From: Thiohalomonas sp963783235
GTDB lineage: Bacteria > Pseudomonadota > Gammaproteobacteria > Thiohalomonadales > Thiohalomonadaceae
Direction: 5' to 3'
NCBI GenBank assembly: GCA_963783235.1
Contig: CAWAMN010000001.1
Span: 1,240,001 to 1,304,000, forward strand
DNA: 64,000 nt
Position numbers and translations under genes: made by a program. Position 1 is the stretch's first letter. Each line of letters starts with the position of its first letter. Under the pieces are notes generated by a model, which had not been told where the DNA came from, did not search any database, and was given only the letters and a program-made list of their open reading frames with translations. Positions 1 through 9,062 of this stretch are shown here, piece after piece.

Positions 1-10
1 CGGCAGGCGA

Positions 11-40
11 AAAAAATGCCCCTCCAAATGGGGAGGGGCA
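11..40 (-). terminator. Rho-independent terminator of the nar operon
   Basis: A 9-bp perfect stem (17-25 pairing with 32-40) with a 6-nt loop is followed on the minus strand by six T residues (11-16). It lies 30 nt after the narI stop, so it closes the narGHJI transcript. Confidence 0.9.
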
Positions 41-70
41 AGTTTCCGATCGTCGGAGGAACGGAGGAAT

Positions 71-772
71 TTAAGGCATCATCGGGCGCGGACGCTTGGT
101 CCGGACTACCTGATAGGCCCGACCCATGTAGCCCACCGGGACGCTCCAGATGTGCACCAGACGCGAGAAGGGGAACAGCAGGAACACCGTCATCCCGAAG
201 AACAGGTGGATTTTGAAGATCGTGTCCACCCCGGCCAGAAGCGCCGGCTGCGGGTGAAGCGTCGCCACACTCTGCACCCAGTTCGCCAGAGCGATCATTA
301 CACTCGGATCGCCGTGATTGGCATGGGATATCGAGACCGGCAGCGTGGACAACCCCAGAAGCAGAGTGACCATCAACCAGGAGAGGATAAAGATATCCAT
401 TTTCCGGGTAGCGGCCCGGACCCGGCTGTTGCTAATCCGCCGAAGCCAAAGCATGACGCCGCCAATCAGGCACAGAGAACCGAAAACGGAACCCGCAATG
501 ATGGCGACATTCTGGTGCGCCATATCGGAGACGCCCATGGCGAGGAACCAGCTGTGGGGCGTCAACAGCCCGACCAGGTGGCCGAAAAAGATAGCGATAA
601 TTCCGATGTGGAACAGATTACTGGCCACCCGGAGATTACGTTTGTCGAGAAGCTGGGTGGAGTCACTCTTCCAGGTGTACTGCTCCCGGTCGAACCGAAC
701 CCAGCTACCAAGCAGGAAGATAGTTCCTGCCAGATAGGGATATGCACCATAAATAAATTCTTGCAGTGTCAT
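71..772 (-). CDS. narI: Respiratory nitrate reductase gamma subunit (cytochrome b) NarI
   Basis: This 233-residue integral membrane diheme cytochrome b takes electrons from quinol and passes them to NarH. About five hydrophobic helices are visible. The four expected heme ligands are present as two His pairs, H55/H65 in one helix and H189/H207 in later helices, at E. coli-like spacing. The length matches the family (about 225). The start has a good AAGGAG Shine-Dalgarno. It is the last gene of narGHJI, 12 nt after narJ, and is followed directly by a rho-independent terminator. It looks intact. Confidence 0.97.
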   Translation of the reverse strand: MTLQEFIYGAYPYLAGTIFLLGSWVRFDREQYTWKSDSTQLLDKRNLRVASNLFHIGIIAIFFGHLVGLLTPHSWFLAMGVSDMAHQNVAIIAGSVFGSLCLIGGVMLWLRRISNSRVRAATRKMDIFILSWLMVTLLLGLSTLPVSISHANHGDPSVMIALANWVQSVATLHPQPALLAGVDTIFKIHLFFGMTVFLLFPFSRLVHIWSVPVGYMGRAYQVVRTKRPRPMMP

Positions 773-784
773 GGCTCTTTCTCC

Positions 785-1303
785 TTACGCTGCGCTGCGG
801 GTCAGTGACCCGTGCTGTTCGACAATGCGAAGAAGCGGTGCGTAGGGGCTTTCCGCCTTCTCCAGGTTATCCGCCAGCAGACTGGTGACTTTGGCCGCAT
901 CGGCCAAAAACACCCGGGCCTGCATCTCGTCCAACGTCGACACGTACTCGAGTATCAGTGGAAGGTAGTCCGGCAACTCCGAATCCACCGGCATGTAGCC
1001 ATTGGTCTTGTAATGCTCACCCAAGTCCACCATTGCAGGTCCCCGTCCACGGTCATCACCGAAGAGGTGATGCGTCAAATGCAGACTGTGTTCGGCAACC
1101 ATATCGAACGTATCAACATAGGTCCGCTGGATCTCCATGAGGTCGGTGGCCTGCATCCAGTCCACCACCCCCATCACCGCCGAGCGTTCACTTTCGGACA
1201 ATCCGGGCTCCGTCTTGAGCAGATCCTGAATCACGCTCAGGTTCTCGCCCAGCTCCAGGCTCGGATAGTCCAATAAACGTGCCAAGATGGTGTAGATACG
1301 CAT
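785..1303 (-). CDS. narJ: Nitrate reductase molybdenum cofactor assembly chaperone NarJ
   Basis: A 172-residue cytoplasmic chaperone of the NarJ/TorD family, all alpha-helical, needed for cofactor insertion into NarG before the complex attaches to NarI. It begins with the family-typical pattern IYTILARLLDYP and has the conserved HLFGDDRGRGPAMVDLG segment. I chose the ATG at 1303 over the GTG one codon upstream because AGGAGG lies 7 nt before it. It lies 11 nt after narH and 12 nt before narI in the same operon. It is a little shorter than E. coli NarJ (236) at the C-terminus, which is common in this family. Confidence 0.95.
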   Translation of the reverse strand: MRIYTILARLLDYPSLELGENLSVIQDLLKTEPGLSESERSAVMGVVDWMQATDLMEIQRTYVDTFDMVAEHSLHLTHHLFGDDRGRGPAMVDLGEHYKTNGYMPVDSELPDYLPLILEYVSTLDEMQARVFLADAAKVTSLLADNLEKAESPYAPLLRIVEQHGSLTRSAA

Positions 1304-1314
1304 CACCTTGCCTC

Positions 1315-2871
1315 CTATGCTTTTTCACGCTTTTTGGGCGGCGGAACGAACTCCACCGGTACCGCCGAATCGGAGCGCCGTTTCGGGAAGAGCGAGAAGC
1401 CGCTTACCCCGTGCGAACTGACGTTGCCCGGAGCGAAGCCGTTTTGCCCCTGGAAGGCGTACGGATCGGCATTGCGCCACTCTTCGTGTGCCGACGGAAT
1501 CACGAAGCGATCTTCGTAGTTGGCGATGGCCAAATAGCGATACATCTCCTTGGCCTGGTCTTCGGTGAGGCCGACGGTCTTCAGAACATCCGTATCCGCC
1601 TCGCCCTCGACCCGCACCGAACGTTGGTAACTGCGCATGGCCAGCAGTCGGTTGATAGCGCTCATGATGGGCGCTTCGTCTCCGGCGGTAAGCAGATTGG
1701 CAAGATATCGGGCCGGGAAGCGCAGAGCTTCGGACTTGGGAATGACACCATCCTTTTCGGTCGGCAGATTGCCCTGGTCGATCTGGCTTTGCACCGGCGA
1801 AAGCGGCGGCACATACCACATCATCGGCAGGGTGCGGAACTCCGGATGGATCGGGAAGGCAATCTTCCACTCCATTGCCATTTTGTAGACCGGCGATTTC
1901 TGCGCGGCCTTGATCCAGGTCTCCGGGATGCCATCCGCTTTCGCCTGCTCGATTACCGCCGGGTCGCTGGGATCGAGGAAGATATCCAGGTGTTCCTGGT
2001 AAAGGCTCTTTTCGGAATTGGTGGAAGCCACCTGCTCGATTTTGTCCGCGTCATAGAGGATAACCCCCATGTAGCGAATGCGGCCCACACAGGACTCGGC
2101 GCAAACCGTCGGCATGCCCGACTCGATGCGGGGATAGCAGCCGATACACTTCTCGGCTTTACCGGATTCCCAGTTGTAATAAACCTTCTTGTAGGGGCAA
2201 CCCGAAACGCACATGCGCCAGCCGCGGCACTTGTCCTGGTCGACCAGAACGATACCATCCTCTTCACGCTTGTAGATCGAGCCGGAGGGGCATGAGGCGA
2301 CACAGGCCGGATTCAGGCAGTGATTACAGAGCCTCGGCAGATACATGTGGAATGTATTCTCGAACTCCTTGTAGATCTCCTTCTGAATCCCGCTGAAATT
2401 CACGTCCTGGGAGCGCTTGGCGAATTCGCCTGCCAAATCGTCTTCCCAGTTCGGGCCCCACTCGATTTTCTCCATCCGGGTCCCATCAACAGCGGAACGC
2501 GGCCGTGCCGTGGGGCAGGCTTCGGACAGAGGCGCTTTCTGAAGGTGCGCATAGTCCATCTCGAACGGCTCATAGTAGTCGTCGATCTGGGGCATGTCCG
2601 GGTTCGCGAAAATATTCAGCAGCTTGCTGCCGCGGCCGCCCGACTTCAGCTCAAGCGAGCCGTTCTTCAGCGTCCAGCCGCCTTTCCATACATCCTGATT
2701 CTCCCACTGTTTGGGATAACCGATGCCTGGTTTGGACTCGACGTTGTTAAACCACGCGTACTCCACGCCTTTCCGGTTGGTCCAGACGTTTTTGCAGGTG
2801 ACCGAACAGGTGTGGCATCCGATGCATTTGTCCAGGTTAAGGACCATCGCTATCTGTGCACGAATTTTCAT
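1315..2871 (-). CDS. narH: Respiratory nitrate reductase beta subunit (iron-sulfur) NarH
   Basis: A 518-residue electron-transfer subunit on the cytoplasmic face that wires NarI hemes to the NarG molybdenum site through three 4Fe-4S clusters and one 3Fe-4S cluster. Four Cys groups are visible: CIGCHTC near residue 16, the CNHCLNPACVASCP group, the CRGWRMCVSGCP group with the Trp typical of the 3Fe-4S site, and CIGCYPR with CAESCVG. The length equals E. coli NarH. The start has the Shine-Dalgarno AGGAGAT. A strong hairpin lies in the 68-nt gap after narG, otherwise the operon is compact. Confidence 0.97.
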   Translation of the reverse strand: MKIRAQIAMVLNLDKCIGCHTCSVTCKNVWTNRKGVEYAWFNNVESKPGIGYPKQWENQDVWKGGWTLKNGSLELKSGGRGSKLLNIFANPDMPQIDDYYEPFEMDYAHLQKAPLSEACPTARPRSAVDGTRMEKIEWGPNWEDDLAGEFAKRSQDVNFSGIQKEIYKEFENTFHMYLPRLCNHCLNPACVASCPSGSIYKREEDGIVLVDQDKCRGWRMCVSGCPYKKVYYNWESGKAEKCIGCYPRIESGMPTVCAESCVGRIRYMGVILYDADKIEQVASTNSEKSLYQEHLDIFLDPSDPAVIEQAKADGIPETWIKAAQKSPVYKMAMEWKIAFPIHPEFRTLPMMWYVPPLSPVQSQIDQGNLPTEKDGVIPKSEALRFPARYLANLLTAGDEAPIMSAINRLLAMRSYQRSVRVEGEADTDVLKTVGLTEDQAKEMYRYLAIANYEDRFVIPSAHEEWRNADPYAFQGQNGFAPGNVSSHGVSGFSLFPKRRSDSAVPVEFVPPPKKREKA

Positions 2872-2898
2872 GGCCTATCTCCTAAGAAATTCTCTTTT

Positions 2899-2927
2899 AC
2901 CGCAGAGGCGCCAGGCGCCTCTGCGGT
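2899..2927. repeat. Perfect 14-bp palindromic hairpin between narG and narH
   Basis: Arms 2899-2912 and 2914-2927 are exact reverse complements with one base between them. It is GC-rich and sits in the narG-narH gap, without a T-tract. It begins with ACCGCAGAGG, like the short dispersed repeats seen near 29.4 and 35.6 kb. It may set the narG:narH mRNA ratio by processing or stabilisation, which is inference. Confidence 0.7.
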
Positions 2928-2939
2928 TCATTCAGCCGT

Positions 2940-5900
2940 TCAGTTGTTCACGCCCGGAGGATTGAGCGCAGCCTCGCGTTGCGGGGTAAGCGGACGCTCC
3001 AGCCAATCGACGTCGCCGTCTTCCACCTTGTGGAGGATGACGTGCTCGTCACGCTGTGAGCCCACCGTCCCGTAGTAATTGAAGGAGTACGCGAGTTGCG
3101 CGTAGCCGCCAATCATATGGGTCGGCTTCACGACGATTCGGGTTACCGAGTTGAGGATACCGCCGCGCTTGCCGGTGGTATTCGAACCCGGAACGTTCAC
3201 GTTTTTCTCCTGGGCGTGGTACATGATGGCCATGCCCCGCGGTACACGTTGAGAAACCACCACGCGCGCCACGGTTGCACCGTTGGAGTTGACCGCCTCG
3301 ACCCAGTCGTTGTCCTTCAGTCCAATCGACTGGGCATCCTCTTCAGCCACCCACATGTACGGACCACCACGGAACAGCGTCAGCATCCGCAGGTTGTCCT
3401 GGTAGGTGGAATGGATACCCCACTTGGAGTGCGGGGTGATCCAGTTCAGCACCAGATGCGGCTTACCCTTGATCTTCTCCGGCACATCGTGGTGGGCCTT
3501 GAGGTCGACCGGCGGCCGGTACGCACAGAACCCTTCGCCGAAGTCGAGCATCCACTCATGGTCCTGATAGAACTGGGCCCGACCGGTCAAGGTGCGGAAC
3601 GGAATGTGCTCGTGGATATTGGTGTAGCCGGCGTTGTACGAGACCTCTTCCGACTCGATACCGGACCAGGTAGGCGCGGTGATGATCTTGCGCGGCTGGG
3701 CCTGGATATCACGGAAGCGGATCTTCTCGTCACGGCGCGGGTCACACAGATGGAGATGGTCGATACCCGTCTTTTTACCGAGTGCCTTCCACGATTTATG
3801 CGCCACCTCACCGTTGGTCTCCGGCGCCATCTGCAGGACCGTTTCGCACGCGGCGATGTCATCGGCCAGCGAAGGCATGCCCTTGGAAACACCGTCGATC
3901 TCAACCGTATGGTTGAGTTCTTTGAGCTGTTCGTACTCTTCTTCGGTGTTCCAATCGATGCCTTTGACATTGTTGCCGAGCTTGGTCATAAGCGGACCGA
4001 GCGCGATGAATTTGTTGTAGGTGCTCGCAAAGTCACGCTCGACCACCTTCAACAGCGGCAACGTTTTGCCCGGTACCGGCTCACCCTCGCCCCGTTTCCA
4101 ATCCACGACACCGAACGGCTGTGCGATCTCCGCGGGCGTGTCATGGTGCATCGGCAAGGGAACGATATCCTTCCGGGTTCCCAGGTGCACCGATGCGAGC
4201 TCCGAGAAGCGCTTGGCCAGGCCCTGGAAGATCTGCCAGTCGGACTTGGATTCCCAGGCCGGTTCCACCGCTTCGGAGAGCGGGTGAATGAACGGATGCA
4301 TATCCGTGGTGTTAAGGTCGTGCTTCTCGTACCACGTGGCCGTCGGCAGGATGATGTCGGAGTAGGCACCCGTGGAGTTCAGGCGGAAGTTGATGTCCAC
4401 CATCAGGTCCAGCTTGCCGGTGGGAGCCTCCTCGTGCCACTTGATTTCCTTGCTCTGAGCCCCTTCGGTACCTGCGCGCAGAACACCGTTCTGAGCACCG
4501 AGCAGGTGCTTGAGGAAGTACTCGTGGCCCTTGGCCGAGCAGCCGATCAGGTTGGCGCGCCAGACAAACAGGTTACGAGGCCAGTTCTCCGGTGCGTCGA
4601 TATCCTCGGCGGCAAACTTGATATCACCGCTCTTCAGCTTATCGACGAGGTAGTTGGCAATGCCATCGTCATCCTTGGCTCCCGCCTCGGCGGCGTCGGC
4701 GCAGATATCCAGCGGGTTCTTGTCGAAGTGGGGAGCCGAAGGCAACCAGCCCAGACGTTGTGCCACGACGTTGTAATCGCCGAGGGTGTATCCCTTGTAC
4801 TTGCCCTTGGCGGTCGGCGCCAGGAGGCTGTCGCCATCGACGGTCTCATAGCGCCACTGGTCGGTATGGAAATACCAGAACGAAGTGGAGTTCATGTGGC
4901 GGGGCGGACGCTGCCAGTCGAGAGCAAACGCTACCGGCGCCCAGCCCGCCTGGGGACGAAGCTTCTCCTGACCCACATAGTGCGCCCAGCCGCCACCGGA
5001 CTGACCGACGCAGCCGCACATGTGCAGCAGGTTCATGATCGCCCGGTAGTTCATGTCCTGGTGGAACCAGTGGTTGATGGCCGCACCGAGGATGACCATG
5101 GACTTACCCTTGGTCTTCGCGGCGTTGTCGGCAAACTCGCGACCGGTACGGATGAGGTCGGCGCGGCTGACGCCGGTGACCTTCTCCGCCCAGGCCGGGG
5201 TGTAGGGAACCGACTCGTCGTCGTAGGACTTGGCCAGGTTGTCGCCGAGTCCGCGGTCGATACCGTACTGTGCAACCTGCAGGTCGAAGACGGTGGCAAC
5301 CAGAACCTCGCCGTCGACGGTCTTGACCTTGCGTGCCGGCACGTTGCGAAGCAGCAGGTCGTCCTCGCCAGGGGTGAAGTGCGGGAACGCTACGCTCGCC
5401 ACTTCATCCGACTCATCGATTGCCGAGAGCTGCTGGTCGATCTCGTCCTGGCTGACGGCATTCTTCGGCAGCAGGTTCCAGCGACCATCTTCACCCCAGC
5501 GGAAACCGATGGAGCCGTTCGGGCAGACAAAGCTCTTGGACTTGGTGTCCCAGGCAATGGTCTTCCATTCGGGATTGTTGTCCTGAGACAACTTGTCATC
5601 GAAGTCCGATGCACGCAGGTAACGGTCGGGCACGTAGCGCGAGCCGTCCTTGCGAAGGATGACCTGCAGGGGCAGGTCGGTGTAGGTCTTGGAATATTCC
5701 GTGAAGTAAGGGTCCTGCTTCTCGATGTGGAATTCCTTGAGCGCCACATGACCCATGGCCAGGAATGCCGCCGAGTCAGTGCCCTGCTTCACCGGCATCC
5801 AGAGATCGGCGAACTTCACGTACTCCGCGTAGTCGGGCGCCATGGAGACCACTTTCGTGCCCTTGTAGCGCGCTTCGATCGCGAAGTGAGCGTCCGGGGT

Positions 5901-6683
5901 ACGGGTCATCGGCAGGTTGGCGCCGCAGACGATGATGTAGCCGGAGTTGTACCAGTCGGCGGACTCCGGAACGTCCGTCTGTTCACCCCAGACCTGCGGG
6001 GAGGACGGGGGCAGATCGCAGTACCAGTCGTAGAAGCTGCCGCAGGAGCCGCCAATCAGCGACATGTAGCGAGAGCCGGCCGCGTAGGAGAGCATCGACA
6101 TCGCCGGGATCGGCGAGAAACCGTAGATGCGGTCGGGACCCCACTTTTTCGCCGTATAGACGTTGGATGCGGCGATAATTTCATTCATCTCATCCCAATG
6201 CCCGCGCACGAAACCGCCGAGACCGCGGACCGCCGTGTATTTCTTGCGCTTGCTTTCGTCTTCCTGGATGGCACCCCAGGCTTCGACGGGGTCTTTACCG
6301 GCGGCCCGCTCTTTGCGGTAGAGTTCCAGAAGACGGCCGCGAATCAGCGGATATTTCACCCGATGGGGGCTATACAGGTACCAGGAGAAACTGGCACCAC
6401 GCTGGCAACCACGGGGTTCGTGGTTGGGCATATCGGGGCGCGTGCGCGGATAGTCGGTCTGCTGCATTTCGAACGCGACCAGACCGTTCTTTACGTGGAT
6501 CTTCCAGCTGCAGCCGCCGGTACAGTTCACGCCATGGGTGGAGCGAACGATCTTGTCGAAGCGCCAACGGTTCCGGTAGGTATCTTCCCATTGGCGATCT
6601 TCGTTGGTGACGATGCCGTGCCCGCCAGAGAAGGTCTCCTGAACCCGGCTGAAAAACTTCAGTCTGTCTAGGAAGTGACTCAT
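2940..6683 (-). CDS. narG: Respiratory nitrate reductase alpha subunit (Mo-bisMGD) NarG
   Basis: A 1247-residue catalytic subunit that reduces nitrate to nitrite at a molybdenum bis-MGD centre in the cytoplasm. The N-terminal FS0 cluster motif is clear: STHGVNCTGGCSWK with a His and Cys ligands, then a fourth Cys in EPRGCQRGASFSW. The Mo-ligand Asp segment is recognisable around GEQTDVPESADWYNSGY, followed by MTRTPDAHF. The length equals the family norm (1247 in E. coli). The ATG has the Shine-Dalgarno AAGGAG. It is the first gene of narGHJI, with narK2 145 bp upstream on the same strand. Confidence 0.98.
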   Translation of the reverse strand: MSHFLDRLKFFSRVQETFSGGHGIVTNEDRQWEDTYRNRWRFDKIVRSTHGVNCTGGCSWKIHVKNGLVAFEMQQTDYPRTRPDMPNHEPRGCQRGASFSWYLYSPHRVKYPLIRGRLLELYRKERAAGKDPVEAWGAIQEDESKRKKYTAVRGLGGFVRGHWDEMNEIIAASNVYTAKKWGPDRIYGFSPIPAMSMLSYAAGSRYMSLIGGSCGSFYDWYCDLPPSSPQVWGEQTDVPESADWYNSGYIIVCGANLPMTRTPDAHFAIEARYKGTKVVSMAPDYAEYVKFADLWMPVKQGTDSAAFLAMGHVALKEFHIEKQDPYFTEYSKTYTDLPLQVILRKDGSRYVPDRYLRASDFDDKLSQDNNPEWKTIAWDTKSKSFVCPNGSIGFRWGEDGRWNLLPKNAVSQDEIDQQLSAIDESDEVASVAFPHFTPGEDDLLLRNVPARKVKTVDGEVLVATVFDLQVAQYGIDRGLGDNLAKSYDDESVPYTPAWAEKVTGVSRADLIRTGREFADNAAKTKGKSMVILGAAINHWFHQDMNYRAIMNLLHMCGCVGQSGGGWAHYVGQEKLRPQAGWAPVAFALDWQRPPRHMNSTSFWYFHTDQWRYETVDGDSLLAPTAKGKYKGYTLGDYNVVAQRLGWLPSAPHFDKNPLDICADAAEAGAKDDDGIANYLVDKLKSGDIKFAAEDIDAPENWPRNLFVWRANLIGCSAKGHEYFLKHLLGAQNGVLRAGTEGAQSKEIKWHEEAPTGKLDLMVDINFRLNSTGAYSDIILPTATWYEKHDLNTTDMHPFIHPLSEAVEPAWESKSDWQIFQGLAKRFSELASVHLGTRKDIVPLPMHHDTPAEIAQPFGVVDWKRGEGEPVPGKTLPLLKVVERDFASTYNKFIALGPLMTKLGNNVKGIDWNTEEEYEQLKELNHTVEIDGVSKGMPSLADDIAACETVLQMAPETNGEVAHKSWKALGKKTGIDHLHLCDPRRDEKIRFRDIQAQPRKIITAPTWSGIESEEVSYNAGYTNIHEHIPFRTLTGRAQFYQDHEWMLDFGEGFCAYRPPVDLKAHHDVPEKIKGKPHLVLNWITPHSKWGIHSTYQDNLRMLTLFRGGPYMWVAEEDAQSIGLKDNDWVEAVNSNGATVARVVVSQRVPRGMAIMYHAQEKNVNVPGSNTTGKRGGILNSVTRIVVKPTHMIGGYAQLAYSFNYYGTVGSQRDEHVILHKVEDGDVDWLERPLTPQREAALNPPGVNN

Positions 6684-6711
6684 GGGTTACTCCTTTCGCG
6701 TTTAAGGGGTG

Positions 6712-6781
6712 GGAGCAGGTCCATCCGGGGGCTCATCAAACACTTATGAAGGGGGACAGTGTTGATGGACGGACCTGCTCC
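6712..6781. repeat. Long imperfect hairpin between narK2 and narG
   Basis: Outer arms GGAGCAGGTCC (6712-6722) and GGACCTGCTCC (6771-6781) are exact reverse complements. Inside them a second partial stem pairs the ATCAAACACT side with AGTGTTGAT. It lies in the 145-bp narK2-narG gap, just upstream of the narG ribosome binding site. There is no T-tract, so a processing or attenuation structure is more likely than a simple terminator. Confidence 0.6.
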
Positions 6782-6828
6782 AGCACTCGGTTACACCGCG
6801 CCTCGATAACGGGGCGACATGCAATGAC

Positions 6829-8445
6829 TTACGGGTTTTTCACCTCTGCCTTCGGGCCGAGGTAGTACCACCAGTTCAGAATCAGACAGATGAGGTAGAA
6901 GGCGGCGAAGCCGTAAAGCGCATTTTCCGGCGTTGTCATCTTGATCTGTTCACCGAAGACCTTCGGGATGATGAAGGCGCCGTAGGCAGCCACTGCCGAG
7001 GTCCACCCCAGGGCCGGGCCCGCCTGCTCTTTCGGGAAGACCATCGCAATCGTGCGGAAAGTGGAGCCGTTACCGATGCCGGTGGCTGCGAAAAGCACCA
7101 GGAAGAGGATGAAGAAGGGAATGAAGAACTCTTCCGGAGTGGCCGACGCATAGGCCGCTTTCATGTAGTAAGCCACGCCCAGTGCCGAAGCGATCATGGT
7201 AATAGCCATAACCTGGGTCACCTTGGCGCCACCCACCTTATCGGCAATCCAACCGCCGACCGGGCGAATCAGTGCACCGATGAAGGGACCCATCCAGGCG
7301 TACATCAGCGCGGATGGCCCATTCGGGTTCGGCGTGTCGTGGGTCATGATGCCTTCTGCGCCAGGAATGTGGCTGTAGCCGAAGATAACCTTGATGGCCA
7401 GAGCGAAACCGGCGGAGTAACCGATGAAGCTCCCGAAGGTCATGGTGTAGATGATGCTCATGACCCAGGTGTGCTTGTTACTGAAGATTTTGAACTGACG
7501 CTGCAGGTTCGGCTTGATGTCGCCGGGAACCATCTTCATCAGCATGACCGTGGCGAACAGGATGCCCGCAACCACCGGCCATTTGACCCAGCCCGGGGTG
7601 CCGAGGCCGGTCGGCGCCGGCAGAATGATGTAAAGACCCACCGCGGCGGTGATGAAGCCGATAATCAGCAGGCCCGTGATCTTGGACATGGCACTGATGG
7701 GCGAGCCGATGTGAGGAGAGACCTCATTGGTGCGGATGTTGTTCATTCCGAACCAGCCGGCGAAGGCCAGCGGGATCAGGAAAAGTAGCCAGACGAAGCC
7801 GGCGTTCTGAATATAGGTCGTGGAACCGGCCGGGATCTTGCCGATGAGCGTACCGGAGGTGCTCTGCAGTTCCATGCCATCGCCGCCGAAGGCGCCGAAC
7901 AGCGGCACAGTCATGACCAGCGGCACCAAAATCTGCATGGTGGTCACGCCGGCGTTGCCCAGACCCGCGTTAAGGCCCAGCGCCAGCCCCTGCGACCGCT
8001 TGGGGAAGAAGAAGCTGATGTTGGACATCGATGAGGCGAAGTTGCCGCCGCCGAAACCGGAGAGGAACGCCAGCATCTGGAACACCCACAAGGGCGTGTC
8101 CCGGTCCTGAAGCGCCAAGCCGGTTCCCAGTGCCGGGATCATCAGAAGCGCGGTCGTGAAGAAGATGGTGTTACGACCACCCGCGATGCGAACAAAGAAA
8201 CTGCTGGGGATGCGTAGCGTTGCGCCTGTGAGGCCGGCAATCGCCGAAAGTGTGAACAGCTCGGATGCCGCAAAGGGGTATCCGAGGTTTAACATCTGTA
8301 CGGTAATGATGCCCCAGTAGAGCCATACCGCGAACCCGCAAAGGAGACTGGGGATCGAGATCCACAAATTGCGATTGGCAACTCGTTTGCCCGTCTGCTC
8401 CCAGAAACTTGTATTTTCTACATCCCACTCTTTGAGATCGGCCAT
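6829..8445 (-). CDS. narK2: Nitrate/nitrite transporter, NarK2-like MFS protein
   Basis: A 538-residue major facilitator protein with about twelve hydrophobic segments. Nitrate-porter signatures are visible: the Gly-rich GFGGGNFASSMSNISFFFP in the first half, GLNAGLGNAGV, and GSFIGYSAGFAL in the second half with TGIGNGSTFRTIAMVFP. It probably exchanges nitrate for nitrite or imports nitrate with protons during denitrification. The start ATG is preceded by AGGGG. It lies just upstream of narGHJI on the same strand and may be co-transcribed. The paralogue NarK1 (9727-11073) is much shorter. Orientation of transport cannot be read from sequence. Confidence 0.92.
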   Translation of the reverse strand: MADLKEWDVENTSFWEQTGKRVANRNLWISIPSLLCGFAVWLYWGIITVQMLNLGYPFAASELFTLSAIAGLTGATLRIPSSFFVRIAGGRNTIFFTTALLMIPALGTGLALQDRDTPLWVFQMLAFLSGFGGGNFASSMSNISFFFPKRSQGLALGLNAGLGNAGVTTMQILVPLVMTVPLFGAFGGDGMELQSTSGTLIGKIPAGSTTYIQNAGFVWLLFLIPLAFAGWFGMNNIRTNEVSPHIGSPISAMSKITGLLIIGFITAAVGLYIILPAPTGLGTPGWVKWPVVAGILFATVMLMKMVPGDIKPNLQRQFKIFSNKHTWVMSIIYTMTFGSFIGYSAGFALAIKVIFGYSHIPGAEGIMTHDTPNPNGPSALMYAWMGPFIGALIRPVGGWIADKVGGAKVTQVMAITMIASALGVAYYMKAAYASATPEEFFIPFFILFLVLFAATGIGNGSTFRTIAMVFPKEQAGPALGWTSAVAAYGAFIIPKVFGEQIKMTTPENALYGFAAFYLICLILNWWYYLGPKAEVKNP

Positions 8446-8749
8446 GGCTTTTTACCCCTGTTTTCTGCGTGGCGATCGAACCGAACACATGATTGTGTTT
8501 TATAAAGCCACCACAGTTTTTCGCGGTGCCTTTTGACTTCGAGTTTAAGGGGGAGGAAAACCCTGACAAGGGGGGGTAAAAGGCGATATTGGACAGGATT
8601 TACCACCTGAGTGGTAGCAGGGTTATTGCTTATATGTATTTATTATTCAGCAACTTACAAAACTATTAAGACTTTTTTAAAAAACACTGCGGGGCGAGAG
8701 CGGCTTTTTGGTGGTATCTCGTCGTATTCAGTCTTTCGTTGGGTTCTTT
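8446..8749 (-). promoter_or_regulatory. Upstream region of narK2 with a NarL/NarP-like 7-2-7 palindrome
   Basis: The 304 bp between narK2 and the small ORF holds no other gene that I see. At 8601-8616 there is TACCACC-TG-AGTGGTA, a 7-2-7 inverted repeat. Each half matches the NarL heptamer pattern TACYYMT only partly. The 5-base half-site identity and exact spacing make it the best NarL candidate here. A strongly AT-rich stretch follows (8620-8690). No convincing FNR palindrome was found. Confidence 0.45.
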
Positions 8750-8872
8750 TCAGCCCGAAACGATAGCTTCAACGATACGCTTTATGGGCTCCCAGTAATC
8801 GAGCATAAGAACGACACTCACCAAAAGCCCCAGAGCACCCAGGATTGTTACTATCCAACGCAGTCGCTGCAT
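8750..8872 (-). CDS. Small single-pass membrane protein (40 aa) in the nar locus
   Basis: This short frame encodes 40 residues beginning MQRLRWIVTILGALGLL and ending in IVEAIVSG. Basic residues at positions 3 and 5 precede a hydrophobic helix at about 7-24, then an amphipathic tail with a YWEPIKR motif. The Shine-Dalgarno AGGTGG sits 4 nt before the ATG. It lies on the same strand as narK2 and usp, 305 bp upstream of narK2. I recognise no family. Size and topology fit a regulatory or assembly microprotein for a membrane complex, but that is inference. Confidence 0.55.
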   Translation of the reverse strand: MQRLRWIVTILGALGLLVSVVLMLDYWEPIKRIVEAIVSG

Positions 8873-9015
8873 AATTCCACCTGTTCAGTTTCAATAATTC
8901 ACGCCGAAATCGGGAATTTCGGGCACCAAATTTCGCCGGTTCCAGGCCTCGGCAGCCGGTCGGCTCTCTGGTGTTCTTCTCTCACGCTGTGGAATGGGCG
9001 TCAAGGCGCAACCGA

Positions 9016-9056
9016 TAAAAAGGAAGAACCTCGGCCCGACCGGGACGGCCGGGCCG
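9016..9056 (-). terminator. Terminator after usp
   Basis: GC stem CGGCCCG (9032-9038) with CGGGCCG (9050-9056), followed on the minus strand by a T-rich tract (complement of 9016-9030). It lies just past the usp stop. Confidence 0.6.
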
Positions 9057-9062
9057 GAGGGA

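Noticed and set aside
3096..6671. An open frame of almost 1200 codons on the plus strand opposite narG
   Set aside because: It lies fully antisense to narG and has no domain or ribosome binding site; a by-product of GC-rich codon use.
8453..8459. TACCCCT as a NarL heptamer upstream of narK2
   Set aside because: On the minus strand this is AGGGGTA, which sits at the right distance to be the narK2 Shine-Dalgarno.
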